Part shown: one piece after another, positions 7,673-15,683 of the stretch
Layout: every line of letters begins with the position of its first letter
Position numbering within the stretch: position 1 is the first letter of the stretch
The notes under the pieces: generated by a model
Database searches by the model: none
The model's input: only the letters and a program-made list of their open reading frames with translations
Told to the model about the DNA's origin: nothing
Translations under genes and position numbers: made by a program
Origin: Saprospiraceae bacterium
GTDB lineage: Bacteria; Bacteroidota; Bacteroidia; Chitinophagales; Saprospiraceae
Reading direction: 5' to 3'
Assembly (NCBI GenBank): GCA_020631455.1
Contig: JAHDHF010000010.1
Location: 1-38,868, forward strand
Length of the DNA stretch: 38,868 nt

Positions 7673-9014
7673 GCTTGTCACCATTTGGGGTATTGTCGAC
7701 TGCAATAACTTTTACGTGTCATGTGAGCGCGTTTTTCGGCCAGACCTTGACGGCAAGCCAGTCGTTGTACTTTCCAACAATGACGGCTGCATCATCTCGC
7801 GATCAAGCGAAGCAAAAGCCTTAGGCATCAAGATGGGCGCCCCATATTGGGAAGTCAAGCCACTTTTACAAAAACACCGAGTCACAGTATTCTCTTCCAA
7901 TTATCCCTTGTATGGTGATTTGTCAGCTCGCATCATGGATGTACTGAGCGAGCACTGTTATGATGTCGATGTTTACTCTATTGATGAGGCATTTCTGTCA
8001 TTTCTTGTGACACAACAAGAACTCATCGAGCTCAAAGATCGCTGCCTCGCCCTACGCAAATTGATCTATCGCCAGACAGGTGTCCCAGTCAGCATTGGTC
8101 TTGCCCGAACAAAAACCCTCGCCAAAGCAGCCAATTTTCTTGCAAAAAAAATCTACCACAAAGAAGTCTATTCACTTCTCAATCAAGAGCGACTTACAGC
8201 AGAATTATCCCGAGTACCAATATCAGAGATTTGGGGAGTCGGTCGCGCTATCGCCAAACAACTCTCCATACGTGGTATTGCCACCGCAGCAGATATAGAT
8301 CGGCTGCCGCTTGGTTGGATTCGTCAGAAGTATGGTGTCACTGGTCTCCGCACGGCTCAAGAGCTACGAGATATATCTTGCATTGAGCTTGACAATCATC
8401 CTCCACGAAAATCAGTCATGGTCTCGCGCTCATTTCGCAAAGACGTATACGATCTCACAGAGCTCTGCGAGGCGATCTCCGTCTATGCGACGCGAGTAGG
8501 AGAAAAGCTCCGCCGTGCCAAACTTCAAGCTCGATATATTTCTGTTTTTCTACGCTCCAATCCACATCGCATCAAGAGCGGACAAAAAAGAACAAAGCAG
8601 AGCTGCGCTCGATCATTATCGCTGCCGACAGCCAATACAGCTGATCTCATACAGATTTGTACAAAACTGATCAAACAACTCTACAAACCTGGAGTGAATT
8701 ACAAAAAGGCAGGCATACTTGTGCATGACCTGAGTCCACTTTCACAGACACAAGGCAATCTCTTTTGCGAGTTGGAGCAACCAGACCGCTTGAGCAAATT
8801 GCAGCAAGCGATTGACCAGATCAATCATTCAGCAGGATACAATGCTGTTCAGTATGCGAGCTGTGGAAGCAATCATACTTGGAGTCGAAAAGCCCAGTGG
8901 GAATCTCCACACTACACAACATCTTGGGACAACATTCTTCGAATCAATAGCTCGACATGCGTCAGACAAGCAAAATCAAAGCGCAGCCAAGCTGCTACCA
9001 AGAGAGGACTATAA
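7656..9014 (+). CDS. umuC: Y-family DNA polymerase V catalytic subunit
   Basis: A 452-residue Y-family polymerase for translesion synthesis. Palm-domain metal ligands are visible: D15 (GIVDCNNFYVSCERVF) and D110-E111 (VYSIDEAF). The steric-gate region, NNDGCIISRS and the YPLYGDLSARI stretch match UmuC. A helix-hairpin-helix thumb (VPISEIWGVGRAIAKQL) and a little-finger domain follow. The protein is about 25 residues longer than typical UmuC; the extra C-terminal tail is basic and Ser-rich (TCVRQAKSKRSQAATKRG) and has no known counterpart to me. Start overlaps umuD by 17 bases, implying coupled translation. radA follows after 58 bases on the same strand. Confidence 0.93.
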   Translation: MSHSDKLVTIWGIVDCNNFYVSCERVFRPDLDGKPVVVLSNNDGCIISRSSEAKALGIKMGAPYWEVKPLLQKHRVTVFSSNYPLYGDLSARIMDVLSEHCYDVDVYSIDEAFLSFLVTQQELIELKDRCLALRKLIYRQTGVPVSIGLARTKTLAKAANFLAKKIYHKEVYSLLNQERLTAELSRVPISEIWGVGRAIAKQLSIRGIATAADIDRLPLGWIRQKYGVTGLRTAQELRDISCIELDNHPPRKSVMVSRSFRKDVYDLTELCEAISVYATRVGEKLRRAKLQARYISVFLRSNPHRIKSGQKRTKQSCARSLSLPTANTADLIQICTKLIKQLYKPGVNYKKAGILVHDLSPLSQTQGNLFCELEQPDRLSKLQQAIDQINHSAGYNAVQYASCGSNHTWSRKAQWESPHYTTSWDNILRINSSTCVRQAKSKRSQAATKRGL

Positions 9015-9072
9015 ATAGAATAAGCCACGACACAAATCAATCAACTCGACGTGTATCTTACGACTTCAAATT

Positions 9073-10440
9073 ATGGCCAAAACAAAAACAATATTCGTTT
9101 GTCAGTCATGCGGTGGCACATCGCCAAAGATGGAAGGCAAATGCCGCCATTGCGGCGAATGGAATACACTCGTCGAACAAGTACAAAAGCCACAAGCCAA
9201 GCGCAGCACGTTTGCCCAAGCAAGCGGACAGCGTAATTCAGCTGCTCCAGTACGCCTCACTGACATAGCTGCCGAAAAAGGACAGCGCGTATCAAGTCAA
9301 GACGACGAACTCAATCGCGTACTCGGCGGCGGCATCGTACCAGGATCAGTCATCTTGATTGGTGGTCAGCCAGGTATCGGCAAGAGTACGCTGCTGCTCC
9401 AAGTTGCACTCAATCTCAGTGGCACGATCCTGTATGTCACAGGCGAAGAAAGCGCATCGCAGATCAAGATGCGAGCAAATCGCCTCAAAGGAGATGGCAG
9501 CAATTGCCACATTCTGACAGAGACAAATGTGCAAGACATCATGACGGCCGCTACGACGATCAAGCCGTCCTTGCTGATCGTAGACTCGATACAAACCTTG
9601 CAGTCGCCAGACATCACATCCACACCAGGCAGCGTCTCACAGGTACGTGAGTGCGCAGGCGAGCTCCAGCAATTTGCCAAGGCCACAGGAATCCCGACCG
9701 TACTCATCGGACACATCACCAAAGAAGGCTCACTTGCAGGGCCAAAACTCCTAGAGCATATCGTCGATGTCGTCCTTCAGTTTGAAGGCGATAGACATCA
9801 CACTTATCGCATCTTACGGACGATCAAAAATCGCTTTGGCTCGACTTCTGAGCTCGGCATTTATGAGATGCGTGCCGACGGTCTCCGCGAAGTCAGTAAC
9901 CCAAGCGAGCTGCTCCTCTCCCAAAACGAAGACGAACTCAGCGGCAGCGCCATCGCCGCCGCGCTCGAAGGCAATCGACCACTCCTCATCGAGACCCAAG
10001 CACTCGTCACCAAAGCCGTCTACGGCAATCCACAGCGCTCGACCACAGGCTTCGATCTGCGCCGCATGAATATGCTCCTCGCCGTACTCGACAAGCGCGG
10101 CGGCTTACCATTTGGACAGTGCGATGTCTTTCTCAATCTCGCAGGCGGCCTGCGTATGGATGATCCAGCCATTGATCTCGCCGTCTTGAGCGCACTGATG
10201 TCGAGCCTGCGTGATGTCGCGATACCCGCTACAGTCGCATTTGCTGGAGAGGTCGGACTCTCAGGCGAAGTGCGAGCCGTCAGCCACATCGAGCAGCGCC
10301 TGATCGAAGCAGCTCGCCTCGGATTTACAGACATGTACATCCCAGCCACCAATCTGCGCGGGCTCAGCAAGCAGCCCAATACAATCAGACTGCATCCAAT
10401 AAGTAAAGTAGAGGAAATCTATGAACGCCTCATGACATAG
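9073..10440 (+). CDS. radA: DNA repair protein RadA
   Basis: RadA is a RecA-like ATPase that drives branch migration in recombination. The 455-residue protein begins with a C4 zinc finger (C10, C13, C24, C27). The Walker A motif GGQPGIGKST is at 97-106 and Walker B LLIVDS at 167-172. The RadA-specific KNRFG motif is at 252-256, and a C-terminal Lon-like domain follows (FDLRRMNMLLAVL, AGGLRMDDPAIDLAVL, GEVGLSGEVRAV). Length is normal. It follows umuC closely, making a compact DNA-damage block, and converges on a 42-residue membrane protein gene only 15 bases beyond its stop. Confidence 0.96.
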   Translation: MAKTKTIFVCQSCGGTSPKMEGKCRHCGEWNTLVEQVQKPQAKRSTFAQASGQRNSAAPVRLTDIAAEKGQRVSSQDDELNRVLGGGIVPGSVILIGGQPGIGKSTLLLQVALNLSGTILYVTGEESASQIKMRANRLKGDGSNCHILTETNVQDIMTAATTIKPSLLIVDSIQTLQSPDITSTPGSVSQVRECAGELQQFAKATGIPTVLIGHITKEGSLAGPKLLEHIVDVVLQFEGDRHHTYRILRTIKNRFGSTSELGIYEMRADGLREVSNPSELLLSQNEDELSGSAIAAALEGNRPLLIETQALVTKAVYGNPQRSTTGFDLRRMNMLLAVLDKRGGLPFGQCDVFLNLAGGLRMDDPAIDLAVLSALMSSLRDVAIPATVAFAGEVGLSGEVRAVSHIEQRLIEAARLGFTDMYIPATNLRGLSKQPNTIRLHPISKVEEIYERLMT

Positions 10441-10455
10441 AGGTTCACAGCTCAA

Positions 10456-10584
10456 TTACCCGACTTCTGGGAGCGAATCCCAATTGCCGAAGTACACATA
10501 AATGATGATCGAAAACAAGAGAAAGATGAATGCCAAGATGAGCATTACCCAGAATCCTTTGCTACCGTAATCGTGATCTGCCAT
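10456..10584 (-). CDS. 42-residue single-pass membrane protein
   Basis: A short frame read from the minus strand: an ATG at 10584, then ADHDYGSKGFW, a strongly hydrophobic segment VMLILAFIFLLFSIIIYVYF, and the ending GNWDSLPEVG before TAA at 10456. One membrane helix at about residues 13-33 with a short acidic C-terminus. Reasons to think it real are the clean topology, the fit between radA and the repeat element, and normal codon use. Function is unknown. Small subunits of respiratory complexes look similar, but that is only a resemblance. Confidence 0.65.
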   Translation of the reverse strand: MADHDYGSKGFWVMLILAFIFLLFSIIIYVYFGNWDSLPEVG

Positions 10585-10669
10585 AGTGGTGGTTTATGCC
10601 GCAAAGATAGCCGCAAAGCGGTCTTTTGCAAGCGATTCATTTCATTTTGAAGATGAGATTAGTTTAAGT

Positions 10670-10797
10670 GGGCCATCCGCTCCTCACACGTTCGTCGCGG
10701 TCGCTATGTTTCGCAGCTCGCTGTTCGCTCGGCCGCTCCTTGAGCTGCGCTCTACGTCGCGTCTAGCCTAGCGGCTCCTGCTTCACAGCGCTTGTCC
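10670..10797 (+). repeat. Structured intergenic element, type 1, copy 4 (double compensatory variant)
   Basis: Between the small membrane protein gene and tadA (divergent). This copy is the clearest evidence for pairing. Box B has GT-TTC-GCAG in place of GC-TTC-GTGG, and box C correspondingly has CTGC-TTC-AC in place of CCAC-TTC-GC, so both halves of stem P1 are restored. H2 pairs GAGC with GCTC, and an extra hairpin AGCC-TAGC-GGCT is inserted after GTCT. The rest of the 276-base gap shows nothing more than a loosely matching TAATTTG nine bases before the tadA ATG. Confidence 0.9.
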
Positions 10798-10860
10798 AAG
10801 CAGCCGATTCCCCATGCAGATTATTCACAGAGCAATACTCAAGCGTTGTAATTTGGCACA

Positions 10861-11304
10861 ATGAAGCTCACCGTTTTTGATGATTCGCATTTTATGAAGC
10901 AAGCGCTCATCGAGGCTCGACATGCAGCCGAACTCGGAGAAGTGCCCGTAGGCGCAATCGTTGTTTTCGAAAATCAAATCATCGCGCGTGCACACAACTC
11001 GACTGAGCGGATGAATGATGTCACAGCACATGCCGAGATCATCGCTATCACAGCAGCAGCCGAAGCGATGGGCTCAAAGTATCTCAAAAATTGCACGCTG
11101 TATGTCACGCTTGAGCCGTGCGTTATGTGCGCAGGTGCGCTTGCGTGGGCGCAGGTAGGGCGAGTCGTCTACGGCGCGCAAGATGACAAGAGCGGCTACT
11201 TCCGTCATGGCAATTTGCTTCATCCAAAAACCAAAGTCGCGCTCGGTGTTATGCAAGAGGAGTGCAAGCAGCTGATGAAAGATTTTTTTGCTGCGCGTCG
11301 CTAA
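10861..11304 (+). CDS. tadA: tRNA adenosine(34) deaminase TadA
   Basis: A 147-residue zinc deaminase that converts A34 to inosine in tRNA-Arg(ACG). The HAE motif is at 57-59 and PCVMC at 86-90, so the zinc ligands are H57, C87 and C90, with E59 as the proton shuttle. The C-terminal HPKTKVALGVMQEEC is typical. Start is the ATG at 10861 with normal length. Its stop overlaps the stop of convergent pdxH by four bases (CTAA). Confidence 0.95.
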   Translation: MKLTVFDDSHFMKQALIEARHAAELGEVPVGAIVVFENQIIARAHNSTERMNDVTAHAEIIAITAAAEAMGSKYLKNCTLYVTLEPCVMCAGALAWAQVGRVVYGAQDDKSGYFRHGNLLHPKTKVALGVMQEECKQLMKDFFAARR

Positions 11305-11936
11305 GGTGCGAGCCGCTTGATCTGCCAGTCATCTCCTAGACGATCGTAGACGATGCGATCATGCAGCCGCGAGCTGCGTCCTTGCCAAAACTCGATCATC
11401 GTCGGCTCAACGCGATAGCCGCCCCAATGCTCAGGGCGTGGTACATCACCTTCAAACGCTTGCTCCATTTGCTGCCAGCGCTCGTCGAGCAGATCTCTCG
11501 ACTCGATGATTTGGCTCTGTGGCGAAGCGTGTGCTCCAAGGCGACTTTTGCGTGGCCGCGAGGCAAAATACGCGTCTGACTCAGGTGCGGATATACGTGT
11601 CGCCGTGCCTTGTATGCGGATCTGCCGCTCAAGCCCGAGCCATAGAAAAACAAGTGCAACATGCGGATTGGTGTCGATCTCGTGGCCTTTGTGGCTGTGG
11701 TAATTGGTGTAAAAGACAAAGCCGCGCTCGTCATATTCTTTGAGGAGGACGATGCGCGCAGACGGCTGCCCATCAGGTGTTGATGTGGCGAGTGTCATCG
11801 CATTGGGCTCGGGCTGCTTGGTCTCGACAGCATATTGAAACCACTCTTTGAAGAGCAAAAAGGGATCGCTCGGCACTGTGGATTCGAGCAGCTCTCCGCG
11901 CTGATAGTCTTCTCTCAACTTTGATGGATCTGTCAT
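11301..11936 (-). CDS. pdxH: Pyridoxamine 5'-phosphate oxidase
   Basis: An FMN enzyme oxidising pyridoxamine/pyridoxine 5'-phosphate to PLP. The 211-residue protein shows PNAMTLATSTPDGQPSAR, RIVLLKEYDERGFVFYTNY, the SHKGHEI phosphate-binding stretch and the C-terminal VEPTMIEFWQGRSSRLHDR, all diagnostic. The ATG at 11936 (MTDPSKLREDY) is the proper start. The open frame continues upstream for 43 codons into the repeat element and would add a meaningless leader containing SSLFARP. It ends tail to tail with tadA, sharing four bases. Confidence 0.95.
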   Translation of the reverse strand: MTDPSKLREDYQRGELLESTVPSDPFLLFKEWFQYAVETKQPEPNAMTLATSTPDGQPSARIVLLKEYDERGFVFYTNYHSHKGHEIDTNPHVALVFLWLGLERQIRIQGTATRISAPESDAYFASRPRKSRLGAHASPQSQIIESRDLLDERWQQMEQAFEGDVPRPEHWGGYRVEPTMIEFWQGRSSRLHDRIVYDRLGDDWQIKRLAP

Positions 11937-11958
11937 GTGTATCAAGTAATGAGTCTTT

Positions 11959-12063
11959 GGCGTAGGGATGGTAGGCAGTGCGTAGCAGACACGAGCGGAG
12001 CGATGTGGCCGAGCGAACAGCGAGCTGCCGAACAGCCCGCCGCGCCTCTGGCGCGGACGCCCC
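11959..12063 (-). repeat. Structured intergenic element, type 2, copy 5
   Basis: Minus-strand orientation, between hpt and pdxH, which run in the same direction, so it is probably inside a transcript. The terminal stem has changed to GGCGT with ACGCC. H1 is perfect (CCGCGCC-AGA-GGCGCGG). P1 pairs GGG, TG and GGCAG with CCC, CA and CTGCC. H3 is GC-TAC-GC. The mirror core is intact. Confidence 0.9.
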
Positions 12064-12071
12064 ATATTTTT

Positions 12072-12611
12072 CTATTCTGCGAGCTGATAAATGCCGCTCA
12101 AGTGGCGACCGAGATTGTCGTAGTCGAGTCCGTAGCCAACGACAAATTTGTCTGGAATCTTGAAGCCGATGAAATCTGCTTCGACTTCTGTGACGACATT
12201 GTCGGGTTTGTACAAGAGCGAAACGGTGTGCAATGAAGCGGGCTGCTCGGCTTTGATCAGTGCTTGGATGTGTGAAAGCGTGCGCCCTGTGTCGATGATA
12301 TCTTCGACGATGACGATGTGGCGATCTTTTATCTCGGGTGGCAGTCCGACGGGCATCGCGATTGTGCCTGTGCTTTCCATGCCGCTGTAGCTTGCCGCTT
12401 TTATGAACTGGATCTCGCACTGATAATCGACGTGCTTCATAAGATCGGCGGCAAACATAAATGCGCCATTGAGAACTGGCAGAAAAATGGGATTTTTGTG
12501 ATTCAGTATACTTCTCAACTCAAGGGCAATCTCGCGAATGCGTGATTGAATCTTGTCGGAAGAGAGATACATCGAAAATCGCTTGTCGTGGACAATAATT
12601 TGCTCTTTCAT
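12072..12611 (-). CDS. hpt: Hypoxanthine phosphoribosyltransferase
   Basis: A purine salvage enzyme making IMP (and usually GMP) from PRPP. The 179-residue protein contains the type I PRTase signature IVIVEDIIDTGRTL at 99-112 with the E103-D104 pair, the flexible loop region KAASYSGM near 71, and PVLNGAFMFAADL. The C-terminal KFVVGYGLDYDNLGRHL completes the family pattern. The start at 12611 is 24 bases from the start of the divergent YgjP-like gene. It is followed by pdxH on the same strand, with repeat copy 5 between them. Confidence 0.94.
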   Translation of the reverse strand: MKEQIIVHDKRFSMYLSSDKIQSRIREIALELRSILNHKNPIFLPVLNGAFMFAADLMKHVDYQCEIQFIKAASYSGMESTGTIAMPVGLPPEIKDRHIVIVEDIIDTGRTLSHIQALIKAEQPASLHTVSLLYKPDNVVTEVEADFIGFKIPDKFVVGYGLDYDNLGRHLSGIYQLAE

Positions 12612-12635
12612 ACGGATTCGGAAGCTACGTTGCGA

Positions 12636-13403
12636 ATGTTACGCAAAATTGCGCGAGATGTTCAAGATGGCAGCCAAGTTCGTGGTTCTTTTTCAATTGG
12701 TGAGACACATTTTCCCATCGAGGCGAATTTGAGTAAAAAAGGCTACACAGGACGAATCGCCGTGGGTGTGCGAGCTTTGAGATTTACGGTGCCGCGCCTA
12801 CGCACTGAGGCGGCCTTTGAAGATTGGTGCTTGGGCGCTCGTGATATCGTCTTAAAATTTTACAAGAAAGGGCAACTGGATCGATACGTCGGGCGGCGAT
12901 ATCAAAATGGCGATGTCTTGAAGGTCTATGGTACGACATTTCATTTACAGCTTGAAGAAATATCAGGTCTCAAGATTAAGGCTATGATGACGCCTGAGCG
13001 TGTTTTGATATTGAGCGTCGGACAAGATGCTTCTCTGCTAGAGCGGCAGCGACATGTAAGACGCATCTTGATGCGCATTTTTGCCCAATATTTCTTGCCG
13101 CAATTGAGACGCCGCGTCCTTGAGCTCAATGAGCAAACAGTCGGCAAACCAATCACCGAAGTTAGAATTCGTCCTACTGATTCGACTTGGGGAACCTGCT
13201 CGTCAAAAGGAGTGGTCACGCTCTCGACGCGATTGCTGCTTGCGCCAGTAGATGTGATCGACTATGTGATCATCCACGAGCTCGCTCATCGTGTAGAGAT
13301 GAATCACAGTGCTCGATTCTGGAATATCGTTTCAGCTCATTGCCCAGACTACAAACGTCACGAGCGATGGCTCAAAGAAAATAGTAATACTTGCAGCTTC
13401 TAA
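12636..13403 (+). CDS. YgjP-like (DUF45/SprT-type) metal-dependent hydrolase
   Basis: A 255-residue protein of the YgjP/DUF45 family, a zincin fold resembling SprT and WLM proteases. The zinc motif is HELAH at 214-218, with a third ligand H224 in MNHSARFW. It is preceded by the family hallmark STWGTCSSKGVVTLSTRL. I start at the ATG at 12636; the open frame reaches back to a TTG inside hpt, but this would overlap that gene by 66 bases. The substrate is unknown. The stop overlaps that of the convergent SDR gene by four bases (CTAA). Confidence 0.85.
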   Translation: MLRKIARDVQDGSQVRGSFSIGETHFPIEANLSKKGYTGRIAVGVRALRFTVPRLRTEAAFEDWCLGARDIVLKFYKKGQLDRYVGRRYQNGDVLKVYGTTFHLQLEEISGLKIKAMMTPERVLILSVGQDASLLERQRHVRRILMRIFAQYFLPQLRRRVLELNEQTVGKPITEVRIRPTDSTWGTCSSKGVVTLSTRLLLAPVDVIDYVIIHELAHRVEMNHSARFWNIVSAHCPDYKRHERWLKENSNTCSF

Positions 13404-14278
13404 GCTTTTGAAGCTGCTCGTGGCGCTTCTTCGGTAGCGTCTTTTTTGCTTGTCGCTTTTGCTGCTTTATCGTGTCCTTTGAATTTATCCATACTTTCGT
13501 AAACACCCATCAAATCGCCAGCGACATAGTCAAAGACGCGAGTCGGAAGAATGCCTTTGAGCATTGGAATTGCATTAACGACGAATGGCGCTCGCAACAA
13601 AATTTCGTTTTTCTCAACGGCTTTCATAATCCGTGCGACAATTTTGTCTGGCTCCATGATCGGCGTAAGCATCGGTGCTTTGACACCATCAAACATGCCT
13701 GTATTGATATAGCTCGGCGTTACAGTCAATACACGAAGGTTTTTATTGATCTCTTCGAGCTCAAGACGGAGCGATTCAGACCAACCAAGTACAGCCCACT
13801 TACTCGATGCGTAGACAGACATATTTGGATTGGCGATCATGCCTGCTGCTGAAGCGATATTGATGATGTGACAGCTCTTTTGAGCAATCATATCTGATAG
13901 AAATGCTTTGGCTACGCGCATCACACCAAGTACGTTGATCGCTATTGTTTTCTCTATATCAGCATCTGTATGCTCAACGAAGGATTTACCGACGACAATG
14001 CCTGCATTATTAAAGAGTATATCAACAGTACCGACAGAGGATTTGATATCTGAAGCAGCCCACTCGATCTGCTCGACATCTGTAACATCCACTACATACG
14101 GATGGACAGAATGACCTTTAGCAGCAAGCTCATTGGCAGTTGTATTGAGTGTTTCTTCGTCGATGTCCCACATGATGATTTCTTTGGCTCCACGGAGCGC
14201 AGATTCTTCACACATGAGTTTGCCGAGGCCGCGAGCAGCTCCAGTGACGAGTACCGTTTTTCCTTTTATAGCAGTCAT
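13400..14278 (-). CDS. Short-chain dehydrogenase/reductase
   Basis: A 292-residue classical SDR. It has the cofactor loop TGAARGLG at 12-19, NNAG at 90-93, the catalytic serine S143 (NIASAAG) and the YASSK motif with Y156 and K160. An acidic residue after strand 2 (MWDIDEE) suggests NAD preference. The sequence resembles lipid or retinol dehydrogenase-like SDRs, but the substrate cannot be named. The C-terminal 30 residues form a Lys/Ala-rich low-complexity tail that is not part of the fold. The promoter TACCTTTG ends four bases before the ATG, so the transcript is probably leaderless. Confidence 0.9.
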   Translation of the reverse strand: MTAIKGKTVLVTGAARGLGKLMCEESALRGAKEIIMWDIDEETLNTTANELAAKGHSVHPYVVDVTDVEQIEWAASDIKSSVGTVDILFNNAGIVVGKSFVEHTDADIEKTIAINVLGVMRVAKAFLSDMIAQKSCHIINIASAAGMIANPNMSVYASSKWAVLGWSESLRLELEEINKNLRVLTVTPSYINTGMFDGVKAPMLTPIMEPDKIVARIMKAVEKNEILLRAPFVVNAIPMLKGILPTRVFDYVAGDLMGVYESMDKFKGHDKAAKATSKKDATEEAPRAASKA

Positions 14279-14282
14279 AGTG

Positions 14283-14290
14283 CAAAGGTA
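14283..14290 (-). promoter_or_regulatory. Putative -7 promoter element TACCTTTG, leaderless type
   Basis: TACCTTTG, four bases (CACT), then the ATG of the SDR gene. With the usual placement of this element around -7, transcription would begin at or next to the A of the ATG. Confidence 0.6.
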
Positions 14291-14384
14291 ACGAGCAAAA
14301 GCCGCTTAAAAGTTTCAGCTCGACTTATCTCTACTCTGTCACGAATCATCGATCGTTGTATATTTATGATCCAAGCTCACACAA

Positions 14385-15452
14385 ATGAAATCTCTTTTTT
14401 TTGCCCTAAGCCTAGTCTTTTGTACACATCTCTTGGCTATACCGATGATGAAGCAAGATGCTACAATCACCTTTAGCGTCTCCGAGCATATGTACGATGC
14501 CAAGCCAGGAGCAGTCCCACCTATACCAATCAAACAACATGTACAGATACACGGTAGTCTCGTACACGAACCAATCCTTGACGCAAAAGGTGAGTTTGTC
14601 ATTTTTGATATTGAGAGCAAAATAGCAGCATATTTTGATCGATCTGGATCAAAAAATCAAGAAGTCATAAAAAGCGACCTCGAAGTAAAATATCTCAGCG
14701 GTACAAAAACAATCCAAAATTTTATTTGCAATAAAGCTAAAGTGAAAATTGGTGAGCAGTGGGTTACAGTATATTTTACGCGTGAGATAAAAGGAAAAAC
14801 TCTTGATTTGTTTGGCTTAAAAGGATTTCCATTACAATATGAAATGCCAATTAAAAGAGGAGTAAGAAGATTTCATGTAAAAACGGTTATAGAGGTTTCT
14901 GAGAAAAAAGTATTTCAGCCATTTTTTGATTTACGTAAAGAAGTGAATAAATCTGTTCAAAATATTCGAACATCAAGATTGCAGACCGAATCTCAAGAAC
15001 TCGAATTAACAACATCTACAACCGTAGATAACTTGCTTGATGGTAGAAGCATTTTTGCTGCTCGTAAATTAATTTCAGGCAGAAAACTCATGCCTTGGGA
15101 TTATAGCGGTAGAGTCATTGTTCTCAATTTTTGGTTTGCCGCTTGTCGCCCATGCATACGAGAGATTCCTCGTTTAAATGAATTAAAAAAGAGATACAAT
15201 AATCAAGATGTTTTGTTTCTTTCCATAAATTATGAAAGTAAAGAAGAGGTCGAAAAATTTCTGTCTATTTATAAATTTCATTACGATCATTTAGCTGATG
15301 CTGATGACATTGTCAAAGCGTATGAAGTCAATCGTTATCCAACGCATATTGTCATTGATCAAAGTGGAGAAATTGCGCTTCGCGAAACAGGGTTTACTGA
15401 CGAAACGTATCATAATTTAATCTCTACGGTTAATCGACTTTTGAACGATTAA
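14385..15452 (+). CDS. Exported thioredoxin-like (TlpA/ResA-type) protein
   Basis: A 355-residue exported protein. Residues 1-18 are a signal peptide (MKSLFFALSLVFCTHLLA). Residues about 25-200 form a beta-rich domain resembling the GLPGLI-type or lipid-binding N-terminal domains common in Bacteroidota. The C-terminal 130 residues are a TlpA-like thioredoxin fold (VIVLNFWFAACRPC) with the CxxC pair C254 and C257, and the cis-proline region RYPTHIVID. It probably acts as a periplasmic thiol-disulphide reductase or oxidase. The next gene on the strand is a barrel protein, separated by repeat copy 6. Confidence 0.85.
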   Translation: MKSLFFALSLVFCTHLLAIPMMKQDATITFSVSEHMYDAKPGAVPPIPIKQHVQIHGSLVHEPILDAKGEFVIFDIESKIAAYFDRSGSKNQEVIKSDLEVKYLSGTKTIQNFICNKAKVKIGEQWVTVYFTREIKGKTLDLFGLKGFPLQYEMPIKRGVRRFHVKTVIEVSEKKVFQPFFDLRKEVNKSVQNIRTSRLQTESQELELTTSTTVDNLLDGRSIFAARKLISGRKLMPWDYSGRVIVLNFWFAACRPCIREIPRLNELKKRYNNQDVLFLSINYESKEEVEKFLSIYKFHYDHLADADDIVKAYEVNRYPTHIVIDQSGEIALRETGFTDETYHNLISTVNRLLND

Positions 15453-15467
15453 TTCAATTGTTTTTAT

Positions 15468-15597
15468 GAGCCATCCTTTATTTTTTTCTAGTGAAATACA
15501 CTAGAAAAAAAATAAAGGTCGCTATGCTTCGTGGCTCGCTATTCGCTCGGCCGCTCCTACGTCGCGTCTGCTGCGCACCACTTCGCAGCGCTTGTCC
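15468..15597 (+). repeat. Structured intergenic element, type 1, copy 6, with terminator-like H1
   Basis: Type 1 with box B, core (GCTCGCTATTCGCTCG, one base changed) and box C all present and pairing as in copy 1. The 5' end is GAGCC, weakening the terminal stem. The H1 slot holds a 44-base, nearly perfect hairpin rich in A and T instead of the short GC hairpin of other copies. It lies between two plus-strand genes. Confidence 0.9.
15475..15518 (+). terminator. Terminator-like hairpin nested in repeat copy 6
   Basis: Arms CCTTTATTTTTTTCTAGTG and CACTAGAAAAAAAATAAAGG around AAATA, 22 bases past the stop of the TlpA-like gene. The T run lies in the left arm, so on the plus strand there is no U tract after the hairpin. 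It looks better placed to stop minus-strand transcripts, or to act only as a stable hairpin. Confidence 0.5.
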
Positions 15598-15683
15598 GAT
15601 CTACGACAGAGCTTAAAAATAATCACTTAAACATTTCAACTCGTATTACATTAGAGTTTGCATAATTCTAAAAAGCAATTCCG

